A DNA stretch of 64,000 bases from DATAOG01 sp963840925 (GCA_963840925.1 CAWJAY010000020.1:1-64000); one strand, 5' to 3'. Shown: positions 9,234 to 20,249, counted from the first letter of the stretch. Notes: generated by a model not told the origin, from the sequence alone. Made by a program: numbers and translations.

Positions 9234-9348
9234 GCTGGCTCCGCGGCAGGGCTTGTATCCTCACGCCCTGCTCTTCGCCGCGCGGTCACCCGTGAGCACG
9301 CAGAAAATACCGCGAGCCAGCAAAAAGGGGCTGTTCAATCTCATCCGT

Positions 9349-10053
9349 GTCGTTGCCCTTGCCAGGCCGACCAAAGCGATCCTCGAACAGGTAGTGGGAC
9401 GTCAGCTCGCTGAAGGCGCGGGTCCGCTGCCGCTTGCCGTCGCCGAGAACCCGCGCCACCGCCAGCTTGGTGTTGTCGTACAAGATCGACCGCGGCACGC
9501 CGCCGAAGAATGCGAACGCTGACACGTGCCCGTCGAGAAAGGCCTCGGTCGTCTCCCCCGGATAGGCCTTCACGAACCCCGCGTCGCTTTGGGGCAGGTC
9601 CATCACGAACAGATGAACCTTCTGCGTCACCCCGCCGATCACCGCCACCGCTTCGCCAAAATCCGCCTGGCCATGGCCCGCCGGATGCCACAACGGCACG
9701 AACACCTCGCGCCTTTGCTGCCGACGCACCCGCACGTAATCCTTGACCGTCGTGTAGCCGCCTCCGTAGCCGTGCTCGTCACGCAGCCGCTCGAAGATCC
9801 GCTTCGCCGTATGCCGCTGCTTGGCCGCTATCGAGCCATCGTCGTCCAGGATCTGATCGATGATCCCGGTGAACGGGTCGAGCTTCGGCCGCGCCGGCGG
9901 TCGGCTCCGCCGATAGCCTGGCGGCACCGAAAAGCGCATCATCTTGGCCACGGTGCGTGGGTCGATCCCAAAATATCGGGCCGCACCACGTTGGCTCATC
10001 CCCTCCACATAAACCGCTCGCCGAACCCGCGCATACAGATCCACGCCCTTCAT
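9349..10053 (-). pseudogene. istA: istA, 5' part (before IS110 insertion)
   Basis: N-terminal part of the IS21 transposase, from MKGVDLYARVRRAVYVEGMS. It has a helix-turn-helix (GAARYFGIDPRTVAKMM) and the first DDE motifs (GHGQADFGEA and ILYDNTKLAV), followed by FEDRFGRPGKGND at the insertion edge. The reading frame runs on for 21 codons inside the IS110 element. Confidence 0.9.
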
Positions 10054-10105
10054 CCCTCCGCCTTCCGCCCTGACCCGGGCCGAAAGGCTTAGCTCGGTGA
10101 CGCAC

Positions 10106-10164
10106 TTTTGCGCCGCCGCGGCCGGACTATCCGGCCGCTACACGTGAGGGATTTTTGCGCCGCC
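10106..10164. repeat. IS21 terminal direct repeats
   Basis: TTTTGCGCCGCC occurs at 10106-10117 and again at 10153-10164. It fits the repeated transposase-binding sites at IS21 ends. Confidence 0.5.
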
Positions 10165-10167
10165 GCT

Positions 10168-10519
10168 TACAGGGTCGCCTTTCGCGCCTATGTCAAGCAG
10201 TTCCTGGCGCCGGCGCTCGACCCCGGGGGACGTGGTCGTGCTCGACAACCTGGCCTCGCACAAGGACCAGGGCGTCTGAAGCGCTCGCCGGGTCGGGGCC
10301 GAGGTCTCGCAGCTGCCGCCCTACTCGCCCGACCTCAACCCGATCGAGCAGCTGTTCGCCAAGCTCAAGGCGCTGTTGCGCAAGGCCGCGGCGCGGACCA
10401 AGGACGAGCTTCTGGTCGACCATCGGCCGCCTCCTTGACACCTGGGCCCTACCACCGAATGCGCCAACTAACTCAGACACTGGGGGTGATGGTTCCACCG
10501 TAACAATGAAAACGCTCTA
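10168..10519 (+). pseudogene. IS630-family transposase, 3' remnant
   Basis: Last 110 or so codons of an IS630/Tc1-like DDE transposase: AFRAYVKQFLAPAL, then VVVLDNLASHKDQ, then QLPPYSPDLNPIEQLFAKLK, with the second Asp and the Glu of the triad visible. The frame is broken at a run of five Gs (10225-10229) and again further on. The 5' half is missing, cut at the IS21 boundary. Confidence 0.85.
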
Positions 10520-10586
10520 GAAGATGAGGGTAAATCCGATGCAGAAGCGCAGTAACCCTCCGGCGGAGGCCGCGGCGGCGACATTA

Positions 10587-12561
10587 TTACGATCTGGCTG
10601 CTGCCGCCCTCGCCCGCTCGGCCTCGCACTCGGGAAGCGCTTGATGCCCAGATCCTTTGCAAGCTGCTCGGCAGTCGCGCAGATCGGGAGGCCCGCCTTG
10701 CGCCAGCCGTCCAGGAAGAGCGCGCGGTTCGCCGCGGCCGCCGGCGCGAACTCGCGCGTTGCGCCCAGCTCGCGCTCGGCCGACCAGTCCTCCAGCTGCT
10801 TGGAGAGGGTCGCCGCCTGCCTAGCCTCGTCATCTCGGCCGAGCTGGGCGTAGCTCATCGCCAGGACGTTCAGATCGCCGCCGTGGGGCTGGTCGCCCTT
10901 GGCCTTGATCACCGCGATCGCCTTCTCGAACTGCCCCGCGTAGTAGTAGGGGTGCTTCGCATGGTTATAGTAGCTCGCCGGCGGGTGCGGGTTGAGCCGG
11001 AACGCCCGCTCGACCAGCCCGACCGCCCTCCCGGGCGGCTCGAGCCAGGACAGGTCCCTGCCGGCGTTGATCAGCACGTCGGGGTTGTTGGGCTCGAGCT
11101 GGAGGGCCTTCTCGAGCTCGGCGCGCTGGCGATCGTAGTCGTTGATGTAGCTGTAGTAGCGACCAAGGCACACATGGGCCATCGCGTCGCTCGGGTCCAG
11201 CGCCACGGCCTTGTGCGCCGCGTCGCGCCAGCCATCCATGGCCTCTTGCCAGGGCAGGTTCCAGGCGAAGTCGACCTCGACATAGTACGCCCATGCCAGT
11301 TCGAGGTGGGCGCGCGCGGAGGCGGGATCGAGCTCCACCGCCTTTCGGGCAAACTCCAGGGCCTTGACGTTATCCTCCTTGCTGTGGCGGCGTCGGTAGT
11401 AGGTCGAGAGCAGAGAGTAATCGTAAGCCTCCAGCGATCTGGGCTTCTTGCGATGGACGCCCGCGATCTCACTCGCTGCAATCCTGCCATCGCTGCTGCC
11501 GAGCGTGGCCGCGATCGTCGCCGTCACCTCGTCCCGCACCGCAAAGAGGTCGTCGAGCGGCCGGTCGTAGCGCTCCGACCAGACATGCGCGCCGGTCGGG
11601 CATCGATGAGCTGCGCGGTGACCCTAAGCCGCCCGCCGTCGCCCTGCACGCTGCCCTCGAGCACGTACTTGACGCCGAGCTCCCGGCCGACCTGGCGGAC
11701 GTCGTGCGGCTTGCCCTTGTAGACGAAGCTCGAGTTGCGGGCGATGACGAACAGCTCGCGGAAGCGGGAGAGGTCGGCGATGATGTCCTCGACCATGCCA
11801 TCGGCGAGCCGGCCCAGGCGCTCATCCCCGCAGAGATTGTCGAACGGCAGCACCGCGACCGAAGGCTTGTCCGGGAGGGGCAGGCCGCCCGCCTCGGCTC
11901 GACCGCTCTGGTACCACCACCAGCCGCCCGCGCCTGCACCGGTCAGGAGGAGCAGGATGGCGGCTGCACGCGGCCGGCCGACGCGGGCCCCGGCGCAGCA
12001 GCCTCGGTTTGCGCGAGCCCGGCCGACCACGTCCAGGGCCACACGGTAGACCCGCAGCGGGCGCTCGATGTTCTTGACCCGCTGCTCGCCCAGGAACTCG
12101 AGCCCGCAGCCAAGCCTGCCCTGGAGGTGGTCGTAAGCGGTACCGGATAGGGTGATCCCGCCAGGCTCGGCGAGCTGCTCGAGCCGCGCGGCGACGTTCA
12201 CGCCGTCGCCGTAGAGGTCGCCGTCCTCCTCGAGGACCACGTCGCCGAGATTGACGCCGATCCGGAACCGGATGCGCTCATCCTCCGGGACATCCCGCTC
12301 GCGCTCGGCCATGCCGCGCTGGATGGCGACGGCGCAGGCGACCGCGTCGACGACGGAGGCGAACTCGCACAGGGCGCCGTCGCCCATGAGCTTGACGACG
12401 CGGCCGCGGTATTCGGCGATCAGCGGCTCGATGAACGCTTTGCGGTGGCTCTTGAGCCGCTCGAGGGAGCCTGCCTCGTCGTGCTCGACGAGCCGCGAGT
12501 AGCCGACCACGTCGGCCGCGAGGATCGCGGCGAGCCGGCGTTCGGCGCGGGGTGCGGCCAC
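10587..12561 (-). CDS. Class III adenylate/guanylate cyclase with TPR domain (frameshifted as read)
   Basis: Starts at ATG 12561. The cyclase domain spans about residues 8-165, with metal-binding Asp residues in AADVVGYSRLVEHDEAG and KLMGDGALCEF and a further GVNLGDVV segment. One membrane helix near 200-216 (AAAILLLLTGAGAGGWWW) is followed by an LPDKPSVAVLPFDN segment (FlgO/TolB-like) and then TPR repeats (ARAHLELAWAYYVEVD, DAMAHVCLGRYYSYIND). A single-base shift near 11590 is needed to join LIDARPA to VWSERYDRPLDDLFAV. Another near 10625 is needed to end at KRLPECEAERAR and the TAA at 10587. Rhizobia carry many such cyclases. It makes cyclic nucleotide if the breaks are sequencing errors. 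Confidence 0.75.
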
Positions 12562-12725
12562 GGCACAGCCCTCCTGGGCGCCTTCGATGGCGCGATACTA
12601 TCCGAGACGGGGTCGGCTGTCAGGTCATGGTATGGTGCGAATTGAACGAAACACGCTGTCGCGGTATGAGGCTGCTGACTGCGACACATCATGGACTGGC
12701 CCGAGGGCGCGCGCGAAAGCGCGCG

Positions 12726-14729
12726 TCAGCTCTTCGCGCGCTGCTGCTCGCACTGTTCCAGACGCTTCATGTCCGGGTATTTTTCCAACTGCTCTCGGTC
12801 GCGCAGAGCGGCAGACCCGCCTTGCGGTGGCTGTCGAGGAACAGATTCAGCTCCGTCTCGCGGGCGAACCGCCCGGTGTCGCTCAGAACCCGCTCCGCCG
12901 AATAGTCCGGATACTGCGCTGCGAGAGCTTCTGCCGCTGGCGCCTGCGGCTTCTGCATAGCGGCCGAGCTGAGCATAGACTCAGCGGTTACGATAGACTG
13001 AGCCCATAGGTCTCCGGATTCAGCTCGACCTGGACGCGGCGATCGCTTGCTCGAACTGCCGGCGCAAAGAAATAGGCGTTTCAGCTGGCTGAATTAGTAC
13101 CAGTCCGGATGATTGCGGGTTCAACCGGGCCGCCCGTCAACCAGCTCTCGCCTCGCTCCGGCCTGCCCGAACAACGGCATGGATCGCACGCGGCCTTCGA
13201 AAGCATGTCGGCATCGTTCGGATTCAGGCTCACGCTTTTTCGGCTGCGGCAAGACTTCGCTCGAAATCGCCCACGTACTGAGTAGTAGATAGCCAAGCAG
13301 ACATGGGCGTGGCTGTCGGACGGGTCCAGGAGAGCGCCTTCTGGACGCCTTCAACCAGTTGTCCATCGATTCCGGCCGCGACGTCGTCCAACCAAAGTCG
13401 ATCATCGATATATGTGTCTGCGGCCAAGCCGATGTAGGCGCGGGCAAAGCTCGGATCGATCTCGATCGCCTTCTTCAGAGAGCTCCTGCGCCTTCTGGTT
13501 GTCCTCTTTGCGTGAACCGCTGCTTGTGCTCGATCCGCGAGCAAGTAGTAGTCGTAAGCCTGAAGGTCTGTTGGGCGGCTTGCGCCGGGCAACCTCCCGA
13601 CCAGCCCTGGCCATGGCGCCGTGCCATAGCCGCCAGCTGGAGCCGGCGATCGTCTGCGTGACTTCGTCCTGCATCGCGAACACGTCGTCGAGCGGGCGAT
13701 CATAGCGCTCCGCCCAGACATGGTTGCCGGTCGTGGCGTCGATCAGCTGGGCCGTGATGCGCACCTGGTCGCCATCGATCTGCAGGCTGCCTTCGAGGAC
13801 ATACTGCACGCCTAGCTCACGCGCGACCTGGCGCATGTCGACGGGCTTGCCCTTGTAGACCTAGGTCGAGTTGCGGGCGATCACGAACAGCTCGCGAAAG
13901 CGCGACAGGTCGGTGATGATGTCCTCGGTGATACCGTCGGCCAGCCGCTCGTGCCTGGGTCGCCGGAGAGGTTGTCGAACGGCAGGACCGCGATCGAGGG
14001 CTTGTCGGGCAATGGCAGCGCGGGCTTTTCTCGTCCGGCTGAACCCGCCGCTGTTTCAGCGACCGGCGGCGAAGACGGAAGCGGCCAAAGCATGTACCAG
14101 GCGCCCGCCCCTCCAGCTGCGAGGATCAGCACGACCGCCGCCGCGGCCGCCATCCAGCGATGCTGCGTCCAGACCGGACGGCGGCCCAAAGCGCGGCCCG
14201 GAGCATCGAGGTTGACCCGGTAGACGGAGACCGGGTCGGCGATGTTCTTGACCCGGTGCTCGCCCATCGGCTCGAAGGCGAGGTCGAGCTTCGCCTTGAC
14301 CTGGTTGTAGACGTTGCGGGCGATGCAGATGCCGCCGGGCTCGGCGAGGCCCTCGAGGCGGGCGGCGACGTTGACGCCGTCGCCCAGGATGTCGCCGTCC
14401 TCGACGATGATGTCGCCGACGTTGATACCGATCCGGAACGCGATCCGACGGTCCTCGGGCAGGTCGCCTCGCGCTCGGCGACGCCGTTCTGGATCGCGAC
14501 GGCGCACTCGACCGCATCGACCGCGCTCGCGAACTCGACCAGGGCGCCATCGCCCATCAGCTTGACGACGCGGCCGTGATACTCGGCAATCTGCGGCTCG
14601 ATGAACTCCTTGCGCAGCGCCCTGAGCCGCGCGATCGTGCCGGCCTCGTCGTCCCCGACCAGGCGCGAGTAGCCGACCACGTCCGCGGCCAGTAATCGCC
14701 GCGAGCTTCCGATCCGTGCGCGGGGCCAT
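12726..14729 (-). pseudogene. Second TPR-type class III cyclase, decayed
   Basis: Paralogue of the preceding gene in the same order and orientation. The start ATG is at 14729 (MAPRTDRKLAAI), with a shift a few codons later before LAADVVGYSRLVGDDEAG. The cyclase core (KLMGDGALVEF, GINVGDIIVEDGD), membrane helix (AAAAVVLILAAGGAGAWYML) and LPDKPSIAVLPFDN segment are recognisable in three frames. There is an in-frame TAG at 13862 inside RNST-stop-VYKGK, and several indels in the TPR part. The natural end KRLEQCEQQRAKS is at 12726. The internal stop is a substitution, so this copy looks truly dead. Confidence 0.75.
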
Positions 14730-14880
14730 GGCAGCGCCCTCCGTCGCTGCCGTCGCAATTCGACGACGCTCACGATCTGTACCCCCGTCACGCGCCGTGG
14801 TCGACAAATGTTGCCGCGCTGTTTGATGCGTGGGCGCCCGCGCACCCGGCATTTGGAGGGACCTGCGATCTGGGCGAAGC

Positions 14881-14939
14881 CCAGCTTTTCTGCGCCTTTT
14901 GCCTCCGAAGCGCTGTCGCAACGGACGTTATGGGATGGG
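14881..14939 (+). repeat. Dispersed intergenic repeat, copy A
   Basis: CCAGCTTTTC then GCGCCTTTTGCC and ACGGACGTTATGGGATGG. It recurs at 19564-19621, and its core GACGTTATGGGATGG recurs at 20278-20292. It lies upstream of the SAM-cyclase gene. Frames on the minus strand through copies A and B read SHNVR...AKGAEKL, a pattern common in mis-annotated rhizobial intergenic repeats. Confidence 0.6.
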
Positions 14940-15034
14940 AATGGGGGAGGCAGGAGAGATGAGGGATTCATGGCCTCCGATCCGTCGCTCTGGTAGCTAT
15001 TCGCCACGCGATCACCTCCCGATGAGGGACGCTT

Positions 15035-18000
15035 GTGGACATCGCGGCTTGGCTGCGGCAGCTGGGGCTGGAGCGCTACGAGGAGGCGTTTCGGGAGAAC
15101 GAGATTGACGCCGAGATCCTGCCCAAGCTGACGGCTGACGATCTCAAAGACCTTGGCGTCACCACCGTCGGGCACCGGCGCAAGCTCCTCGAAGCGATTG
15201 CCGCCCTGGCCGAGCCGGCTTCGGTACCGCAGGTAGTCCAGAGCGCTCCAGCCGAGGCCGCACCCAGAGCGGGGCCTGCGGAAGCCGAGCGACGGCAGTT
15301 GACGGTGCTGTTCTGCGACCTGGTTGGCTCGACCGAACTGGCGTCGCGGTTCGATCCGGAGGACATGGGTCGTGTGATCCGCGCCTACCAGGACACCTGC
15401 ACCAAGGTGATCGAGCGCTGGGGCGGCCACGTCGCCAAGTACATGGGCGACGGGGTGCTCGCCTATTTCGGCTGGCCGCAGGCGCACGAGGACGAGGCCG
15501 AGCGGGCGGTCAGGTCCGGGCTAGCGATGATCGAGACACTCGCGGAGTTGGAGACTCCAGCGGGAGAACCATTGGCGGCCCGCGTCGGGATAGCGACCGG
15601 TCTGGTCATGGTCGGCGAGCTGATCGGTGTGGGCGCAGCCCAGGAGCAGACGGTGGTCGGCGAGACCCCCAACCTAGCGGCCCGGCTCCAGACTCTCGCG
15701 CAGCCCGGCAGCGTGGTCATCAGCCAGGCGACCCGGCGCCTGCTTGGTGGCCTGTTCGAGCTGACCGATCTCGGTCCGACCCGGCTCAAGGGCTTTGCCG
15801 AGCCGCTCGCCGCCTTGCGGGTGGAGGGCGAGGGCCGCGCCGAGGGCCGGTTCGAGGCGCTGCACGGCGAGCGCCTGACGCCGCTGGTCGGGCGCGAGCA
15901 CGAGCTCGGCATCCTGCTCGAGCGCTGGGCCTGGGCCAAGGACGGCGACGGCCAGGTGGTGCTGCTCGTCGGGCGAGCCCGGGATCGGCAAGTCGCGCCT
16001 GATCCGGGCGCTGCGCGAGCGGCTCGGCGACGAGCCGTACACGCCGCTCAGCCACTACTGCTCGCCCTACCACACCAACAGCGCCCTTTACCCGGTGATC
16101 GGCCTGCTGGAGCGGGCGGCGCGGCTTTGAGCGCGACGACCCGCCGGAGGCGCAGCTGCGCCAAGCTCGAGGCGCTGCTCGGCCGTCGAGCGAGCGGCTG
16201 GACGAGGCCGTGCCTCTGATCGCCGCCCTGCTCGGCGTCCCGACCGGCGACCGCTACCCGGCCCTGACCCTGAGCCCGCAGGGCAGAAGCGGCGGACGCT
16301 GCGAGGCTCCTGCTCGAGCAGCTCGCGGGTCTCGCGCGGCGCAGCAGCCGGTGCTGGTGCTGTACGAGGACGTGCACTGGGTCGACCCGTCGACCCTCGA
16401 GCTGCTGGATCTGCGTGGTCGAGCGCGGCGCGCGGCTGCCGGTCCTGGTGGTGGTCACCTTCCGGCCGGAGTTCCAGCCGCCCTGGACCGGGCCAGGCGC
16501 ACGTCACCGCGCTGCCGCTCAGCCGGCTGGGCCGGCGCCAGGGCGCGGCCATCTGGTCGAGCGGGTCACTGGCGGCAAGCGCTGCCGGCGGCGATCGTCG
16601 AGCAGATCGTGGCGCAAGCACCGACGGCGTGCCGCTGTTCGTCGAGGAGCTGACCAAGACGGTGCTGGAATCGGGCCTGCTCGCGGACGCCGGCGATCGC
16701 TACGAACTCGCCGGCCCGCTGCCGCCGCTCGCGATCCCCAGCAACGCTGCACGACTCGCTGATGGCGCGCCTCGACCGCCTCGCCCCGGTCAAGGAGGTC
16801 GCCCAGATCGCCGCGGTGATCGGCCGCGAGTTCCGCCACGAGCTGCTCGCCGCGGTCTCGCCGACCTGCGCGAAGCCGAGCTGCACGCCGCCCTCGACCA
16901 GCTGGTAGCCTCCGAGCTGGTCTTCCGCCGCGGCGCGCCGCCCGACGCGACCTACAGCTTCAAGCACGCGCTGGTCCAGGATGTAGCCTATTCGAGTCTG
17001 CTCAAGAGCCGACGCCAGCAGTTTCACGGTCGCATCGCTCACGTCCTGGAGGAGCGCTTCCCGGAGACGGCCGCAACGCAGCCGGAACTGCTGGCGCATC
17101 ACTTTACGGAAGCGCACCAAATCGAACGTGCCGTCGGCTATTGGCTGAAGGCCGGCGAGCGTGCCGCCGCCCGCTCGGCTAATCTCGAAGCGATCCGGCA
17201 TCTTACCCGGGGGTTGGAGACGCTAGGAACGCTCCCGGAAAGCCCCGAACGGGATCGCCGTGAGCTCGCGTTTCAGATCGCGATCGGCACGCCTCTGATC
17301 GCCGTGCATGGCTATTCTGCTCCGCAAACAGGCGCCGCGTTCAGTCGGGCACGCGCCCTATGCGAGCGGCTAGGCGAGGCGGAGCCTCTCGTCGCTACCC
17401 TCAGCGGTGAGTTCGTGTATTACTTTGTGCGCGGCGATTATCCCGTTATGCGACGACTGGCCGACGAGGCTCGGCAGGTATTGGAGCGCTTGCCAAACCC
17501 GGTGATTCGCCTCGCCAGTCACCGCCTGGCCGGGATCACGGCCATGCACTTCGGGGCGTTTCCCGAGGCTCGCTCCGAGTTTGAGGCGATCCTGTGCCTG
17601 TACGACGCGAGCGAGCATCGATCTCAGCCGGTGCATTACGTTCATGACCCGAAGGTCTCGGCCCTCACATACCTCGCTCCGGTTCTCTGGATTCTGGGCT
17701 TTCCCGAACAGGCGCGTCGCTCCAGCGTCGCGGCTTTCCGATGCGCCGCGGAGTTGGACCAGGCGAACCTCACAGCCCACGTTCATAACTTCGCGGGCGC
17801 CGGGCTCGATGAACTTCTCGGCGATGTCTCGGGCGTGCGAGGGCACGCCCACTCGATCCTCCAGCTGGCCGATCGGCACAACTTGGGCTACTGGCGGTTG
17901 AACGGCCTGATCCTTCGAGGTTGGGCAATGGTACGCGAGGGTGCAGCAGAAGCGGGCATCGCGCTCATGCGCCAGAATGCCAGCGATCGCGCAGTACTCG

Positions 18001-18416
18001 GCGTCGGCTGGTATCAATCCCGGTATCTCTGCATGCTCGCCGAGGCCTATGCCCGATTGGGCCAGGCTGAACCGGGGCTGCGTGCGATTGCCGAGGCGAA
18101 GGACCTGGTCGCACGAAATGACGAGCACATGTGGGAGGCTGAGCTCGACCGCGTCGAGGGCGCCTTGCTGAAGATGCAAGGTGCGTCGGGGCCTGAGATC
18201 GAAGCCTGCTTTGCGCGGGCGGTTGCAGTAACTCGCCAACAGGGCGCGAAGTCGCTTGAACTGCGCGCAGCAAGCAGTCTGGCAGGCCTGTGGCGTGATC
18301 AGGGCCGGCATGCCGAGGCTCGCGACCTGCTCGCGCCTATCTATGGCTGGTTCACCGAGGGCTTCGACACCGCCGACCTGATCGAGGCCCAGGAACTGCT
18401 CGACGAACTCGGCTGA
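15035..18416 (+). CDS. SAM-domain class III cyclase with ATPase and TPR-like C-terminus (frameshifted as read)
   Basis: About 1,125-residue multidomain signalling protein starting at a GTG near 15035, with GAGGGA upstream. Order: SAM domain (residues 1-62, WLRQLGLERYEEAFRENEID), cyclase domain (86-255, FCDLVGSTELASRF and YMGDGVLAYFGWPQ carry the metal Asp residues), AAA-type ATPase (P-loop VGEPGIGKSR once a spare G near 15967 is removed), then a long helical repeat region ending QELLDELG. At least six single-base shifts between 15960 and 16870 split the ATPase part. The first 310 and last 510 codons are clean. The clustering of indels in one 900-base stretch suggests poor local sequence quality or recent decay. 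Confidence 0.75.
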
Positions 18417-18440
18417 CGGCCGCCGCCGCTCTCGCCCGAG

Positions 18441-18611
18441 TTGCAAGCGTGGTGCGCTCTGCTGACCTACGACGAACTCAATTGGCTGGAGGCGACGTTG
18501 TTCGACATCGAGATCACCGGTCGCGAGGCGACCGCGTGGGAGCAGGCGCGGGTGGCCGAGATCTCGACTTTGGTGCGCCGGCGTCAGCTCCAAGACGGGC
18601 CAGCGGCATGA
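18441..18611 (+). CDS. Small unknown protein, coupled to the next ORF
   Basis: Frame of about 56 residues (LQAWCALLTYDELNWLEATL...) with natural-looking amphipathic composition. It shares its frame with the upstream cyclase beyond that gene's stop. The stop TGA overlaps the ATG of the next frame (ATGA). No canonical ATG, so the start (TTG at 18441 or earlier) is uncertain and it may be a fragment. No family recognised. Confidence 0.35.
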   Translation: MQAWCALLTYDELNWLEATLFDIEITGREATAWEQARVAEISTLVRRRQLQDGPAA

Positions 18612-18781
18612 TCGACGACGCGTTCGGGATGGCGCTGGTGGCCGTGATCGTGGCGGCGCTGGTCGTGGTCGCGATGGTGCTGCAGGCAACAGGGAGCCAA
18701 CCTTCCGAGTTAATCGTGCACCTGCTGGCCCCAGCGGCGATCGCTCCAGGACGGCGGGCGACGATTTTTTCCTTGCCCTGA
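18608..18781 (+). CDS. Small single-pass membrane protein
   Basis: 57 residues starting MIDDAFGMALVAVIVAALVV, with one strong hydrophobic helix and a short polar tail. The ATG overlaps the previous stop, suggesting translational coupling. No homology recognised. Confidence 0.4.
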   Translation: MIDDAFGMALVAVIVAALVVVAMVLQATGSQPSELIVHLLAPAAIAPGRRATIFSLP

Positions 18782-18813
18782 ACAACGCATATGAACGTGC
18801 TAAACTACACGAA

Positions 18814-18999
18814 GTGGCGGCAGCCATTGCTTCGGGCAAACCTTTCGTTTCGCCTCATGACACAGACGACCCTCGCGAGCGGGTGCGCTACTTTGGTATG
18901 CATCCTGTCCTCCTGCATGCCGCCGCGGGGCAGTTTCCCTCGGGAGGCAGCCCGGGCGAAACCTCTGCTAACCACGATATTCACTTCTTCTCGAACTGA
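18814..18999 (+). CDS. Unknown protein fragment
   Basis: Frame open from about 18757 (DDFFLALNNAYERAKLHE) through VAAAIASGKPFVSPHDTDD to a stop at 18999. The sequence looks like real protein (balanced composition, few Arg/Pro runs). There is no good start or ribosome-binding site. With one frame shift near 18990 it could continue as LKQLDAIGPVAADK for 60 more codons. Probably the remains of a larger gene. Confidence 0.3.
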   Translation: MAAAIASGKPFVSPHDTDDPRERVRYFGMHPVLLHAAAGQFPSGGSPGETSANHDIHFFSN

Positions 19000-19310
19000 A
19001 GCAGCTCGATGCCATCGGCCCTGTTGCGGCGGATAAAGTTCCGGCTACCCCCGGGCCCCGACCCGAGGCGCGGATCGAGGGTGGCGGTTGGACCGCGCGC
19101 AGGGCCATCAGCCGGGTGGTGGCGCTTGATTTCAAGTGTCTGCCGCCGAGGACAGGCTCAGGGCCGCTGCCGCCGAGACCGGGTAAGCATAGATCGTAAG
19201 AGGGCCTTTATGCGACCAATCTGTGAACTGGTTCACATATCGCGCGGGCGGCCAGTGGTAGGTGTGCGCAGACCGACCTGACCTCCATCGATCCTCCGGG
19301 AGGGCCATCG
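19000..19310. other. Spacer with no firm gene
   Basis: Contains the possible out-of-frame continuation of the 18814 ORF (to about 19200) and then the leader of the small membrane gene at 19311. Nothing else is recognisable. Confidence 0.3.
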
Positions 19311-19442
19311 ATGTCTCTGACCAGCGATCTCGTGAACGAGTCGCGCTCAGCCCGCCGCCTCCGGTTTCTTGCCCCGTTGATCGCGCTCCTCGTGCTCCTA
19401 GCGTTAACCATGGCGCCCACGATCGTTACGCAGCTGCCATAA
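19311..19442 (+). CDS. 43-residue single-pass membrane protein
   Basis: Second member of the small family seen at 4084-4206. ATG preceded by GGGAGG at 7 bases. It opens MSLTSDLVNES, has a basic R-R-L-R patch, then the helix FLAPLIALLVLLALTMAP. Shared positions with the other copy: LTS at residues 3-5, acidic/V at 6-8, R-x-R-x-LAPL before the helix, A-P after it. It lies 5' of the HbpS-like gene and of repeat copy B. Function unknown. Confidence 0.65.
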   Translation: MSLTSDLVNESRSARRLRFLAPLIALLVLLALTMAPTIVTQLP

Positions 19443-19563
19443 CGCCGGATAGCGGCTATGACCTCTTAGAGACCAGGCGAAGCTGCACTGAGCGCCTGCT
19501 CGAGGTCGGTCGGTCAGCCGGGCCCTTCGAGTGTTTCCCTGACCCGCGCCTGGAACCGAAGCG

Positions 19564-19621
19564 CCAGCTTTTCCGCGCCTTTTGCCCCCGCGGCGCTCTG
19601 CGAACGGACGTTATGGGATGG
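19564..19621 (+). repeat. Dispersed intergenic repeat, copy B
   Basis: Same sequence as copy A (14881-14939), with a handful of substitutions around GCGCCTTTTGCC and the conserved end ACGGACGTTATGGGATGG. Located upstream of the HbpS-like gene. Confidence 0.6.
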
Positions 19622-19757
19622 ATGGGCGTCGCTCGGGCCCACTGCCGGCAAGCGTCGCAAAACGACTTTCCGTTGGCGAGAGAGCGCGAGAATCAGTAGC
19701 CTGTCGGGCGCCCGGCCGCGCTGTCGGGCTCCGAAGGTGACGACAGGGAGGTATATC

Positions 19758-20249
19758 ATGGCATTCGCAAGGTGCGCGTCGGTGGGAATCATTGTGGTTG
19801 GCCTGGTCGGCACGGTGGCAGTCGAGGCACAGGAGCCGATGCCGTATGGGCCGGCAATCACGCTCAAGCAGGCCAAGGAGGTCATGGCCGACGCCGAGGC
19901 GGAGGCCCAACACAACAGCTGGCCTGTGGTCATCGCGATCGTCGATACCGGCGGGAACCTGGTGCTGTTGCAGCGGCTCGACAACGCGCAATTCGGCAGC
20001 CTTGAGGTGGCGCGGCAGAAGGCTTGGTCAGCAGCGGCATTCCGCCGGCCGACGAAGGTGTTCCAGGACGCGATCGCCAGCGGCGGTGCCAACCTCCGTC
20101 TCCTCGCGCTCGAAGGGGCGAGCCCGCTCGAGGGCGGAATCCCTCTCATTGTGAACGGCCAGATCATCGGCGCGATTGGCGTCTCGGGCGTGACCTCGGA
20201 GCAGGACGCTCAGGTCGCCCAGGTAGGCGCCAAGGGCCTGGCGAACTAG
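19758..20249 (+). CDS. Secreted HbpS/GlcG (DUF336) family protein
   Basis: 163 residues. The ATG at 19758 is chosen because AGGGAGG lies 9 bases upstream. A Sec signal peptide (CASVGIIVVGLVGTVAVEAQ) is followed by the GlcG/HbpS fold: ITLKQAKEVMADAEAEA, VVIAIVDTGGNLVLLQRLDNA, KAWSAAAFRRPT, GGIPLIVNGQIIGAIGVSG. Members bind haem or small ligands, or assist glycolate and other oxidation. The substrate is unknown here. Likely periplasmic. Confidence 0.85.
   Translation: MAFARCASVGIIVVGLVGTVAVEAQEPMPYGPAITLKQAKEVMADAEAEAQHNSWPVVIAIVDTGGNLVLLQRLDNAQFGSLEVARQKAWSAAAFRRPTKVFQDAIASGGANLRLLALEGASPLEGGIPLIVNGQIIGAIGVSGVTSEQDAQVAQVGAKGLAN

Larger units (their letters stand above)
7758..9348 (+). mobile_element. 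IS110-family element nested in istA
   Basis: 1591-bp insertion defined by rebuilding istA. The left flank GACCTTGCCCTT joins the right flank GTCGTTGCC to restore GKGNDKGKVENL. ATCCG is present at both inner edges (7758-7762 and 9343-9347). There are no terminal inverted repeats, as is normal for the IS110 subgroup. The 5' non-coding part is 249 bases and the 3' part 115 bases. Confidence 0.82.
6144..10168 (-). mobile_element. IS21-family element (istA/istB), interrupted by an IS110 element
   Basis: IstA/IstB element on the minus strand. Without the 1.59-kb IS110 insertion at 7758-9348 it would be about 2.4 kb, the normal size. At the istA-proximal end the motif TTTTGCGCCGCC occurs twice (10106-10117 and 10153-10164), matching the multiple terminal transposase-binding repeats of IS21 ends. 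The opposite end was not precisely located. The element abuts an IS630 remnant at 10168. Confidence 0.75.
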
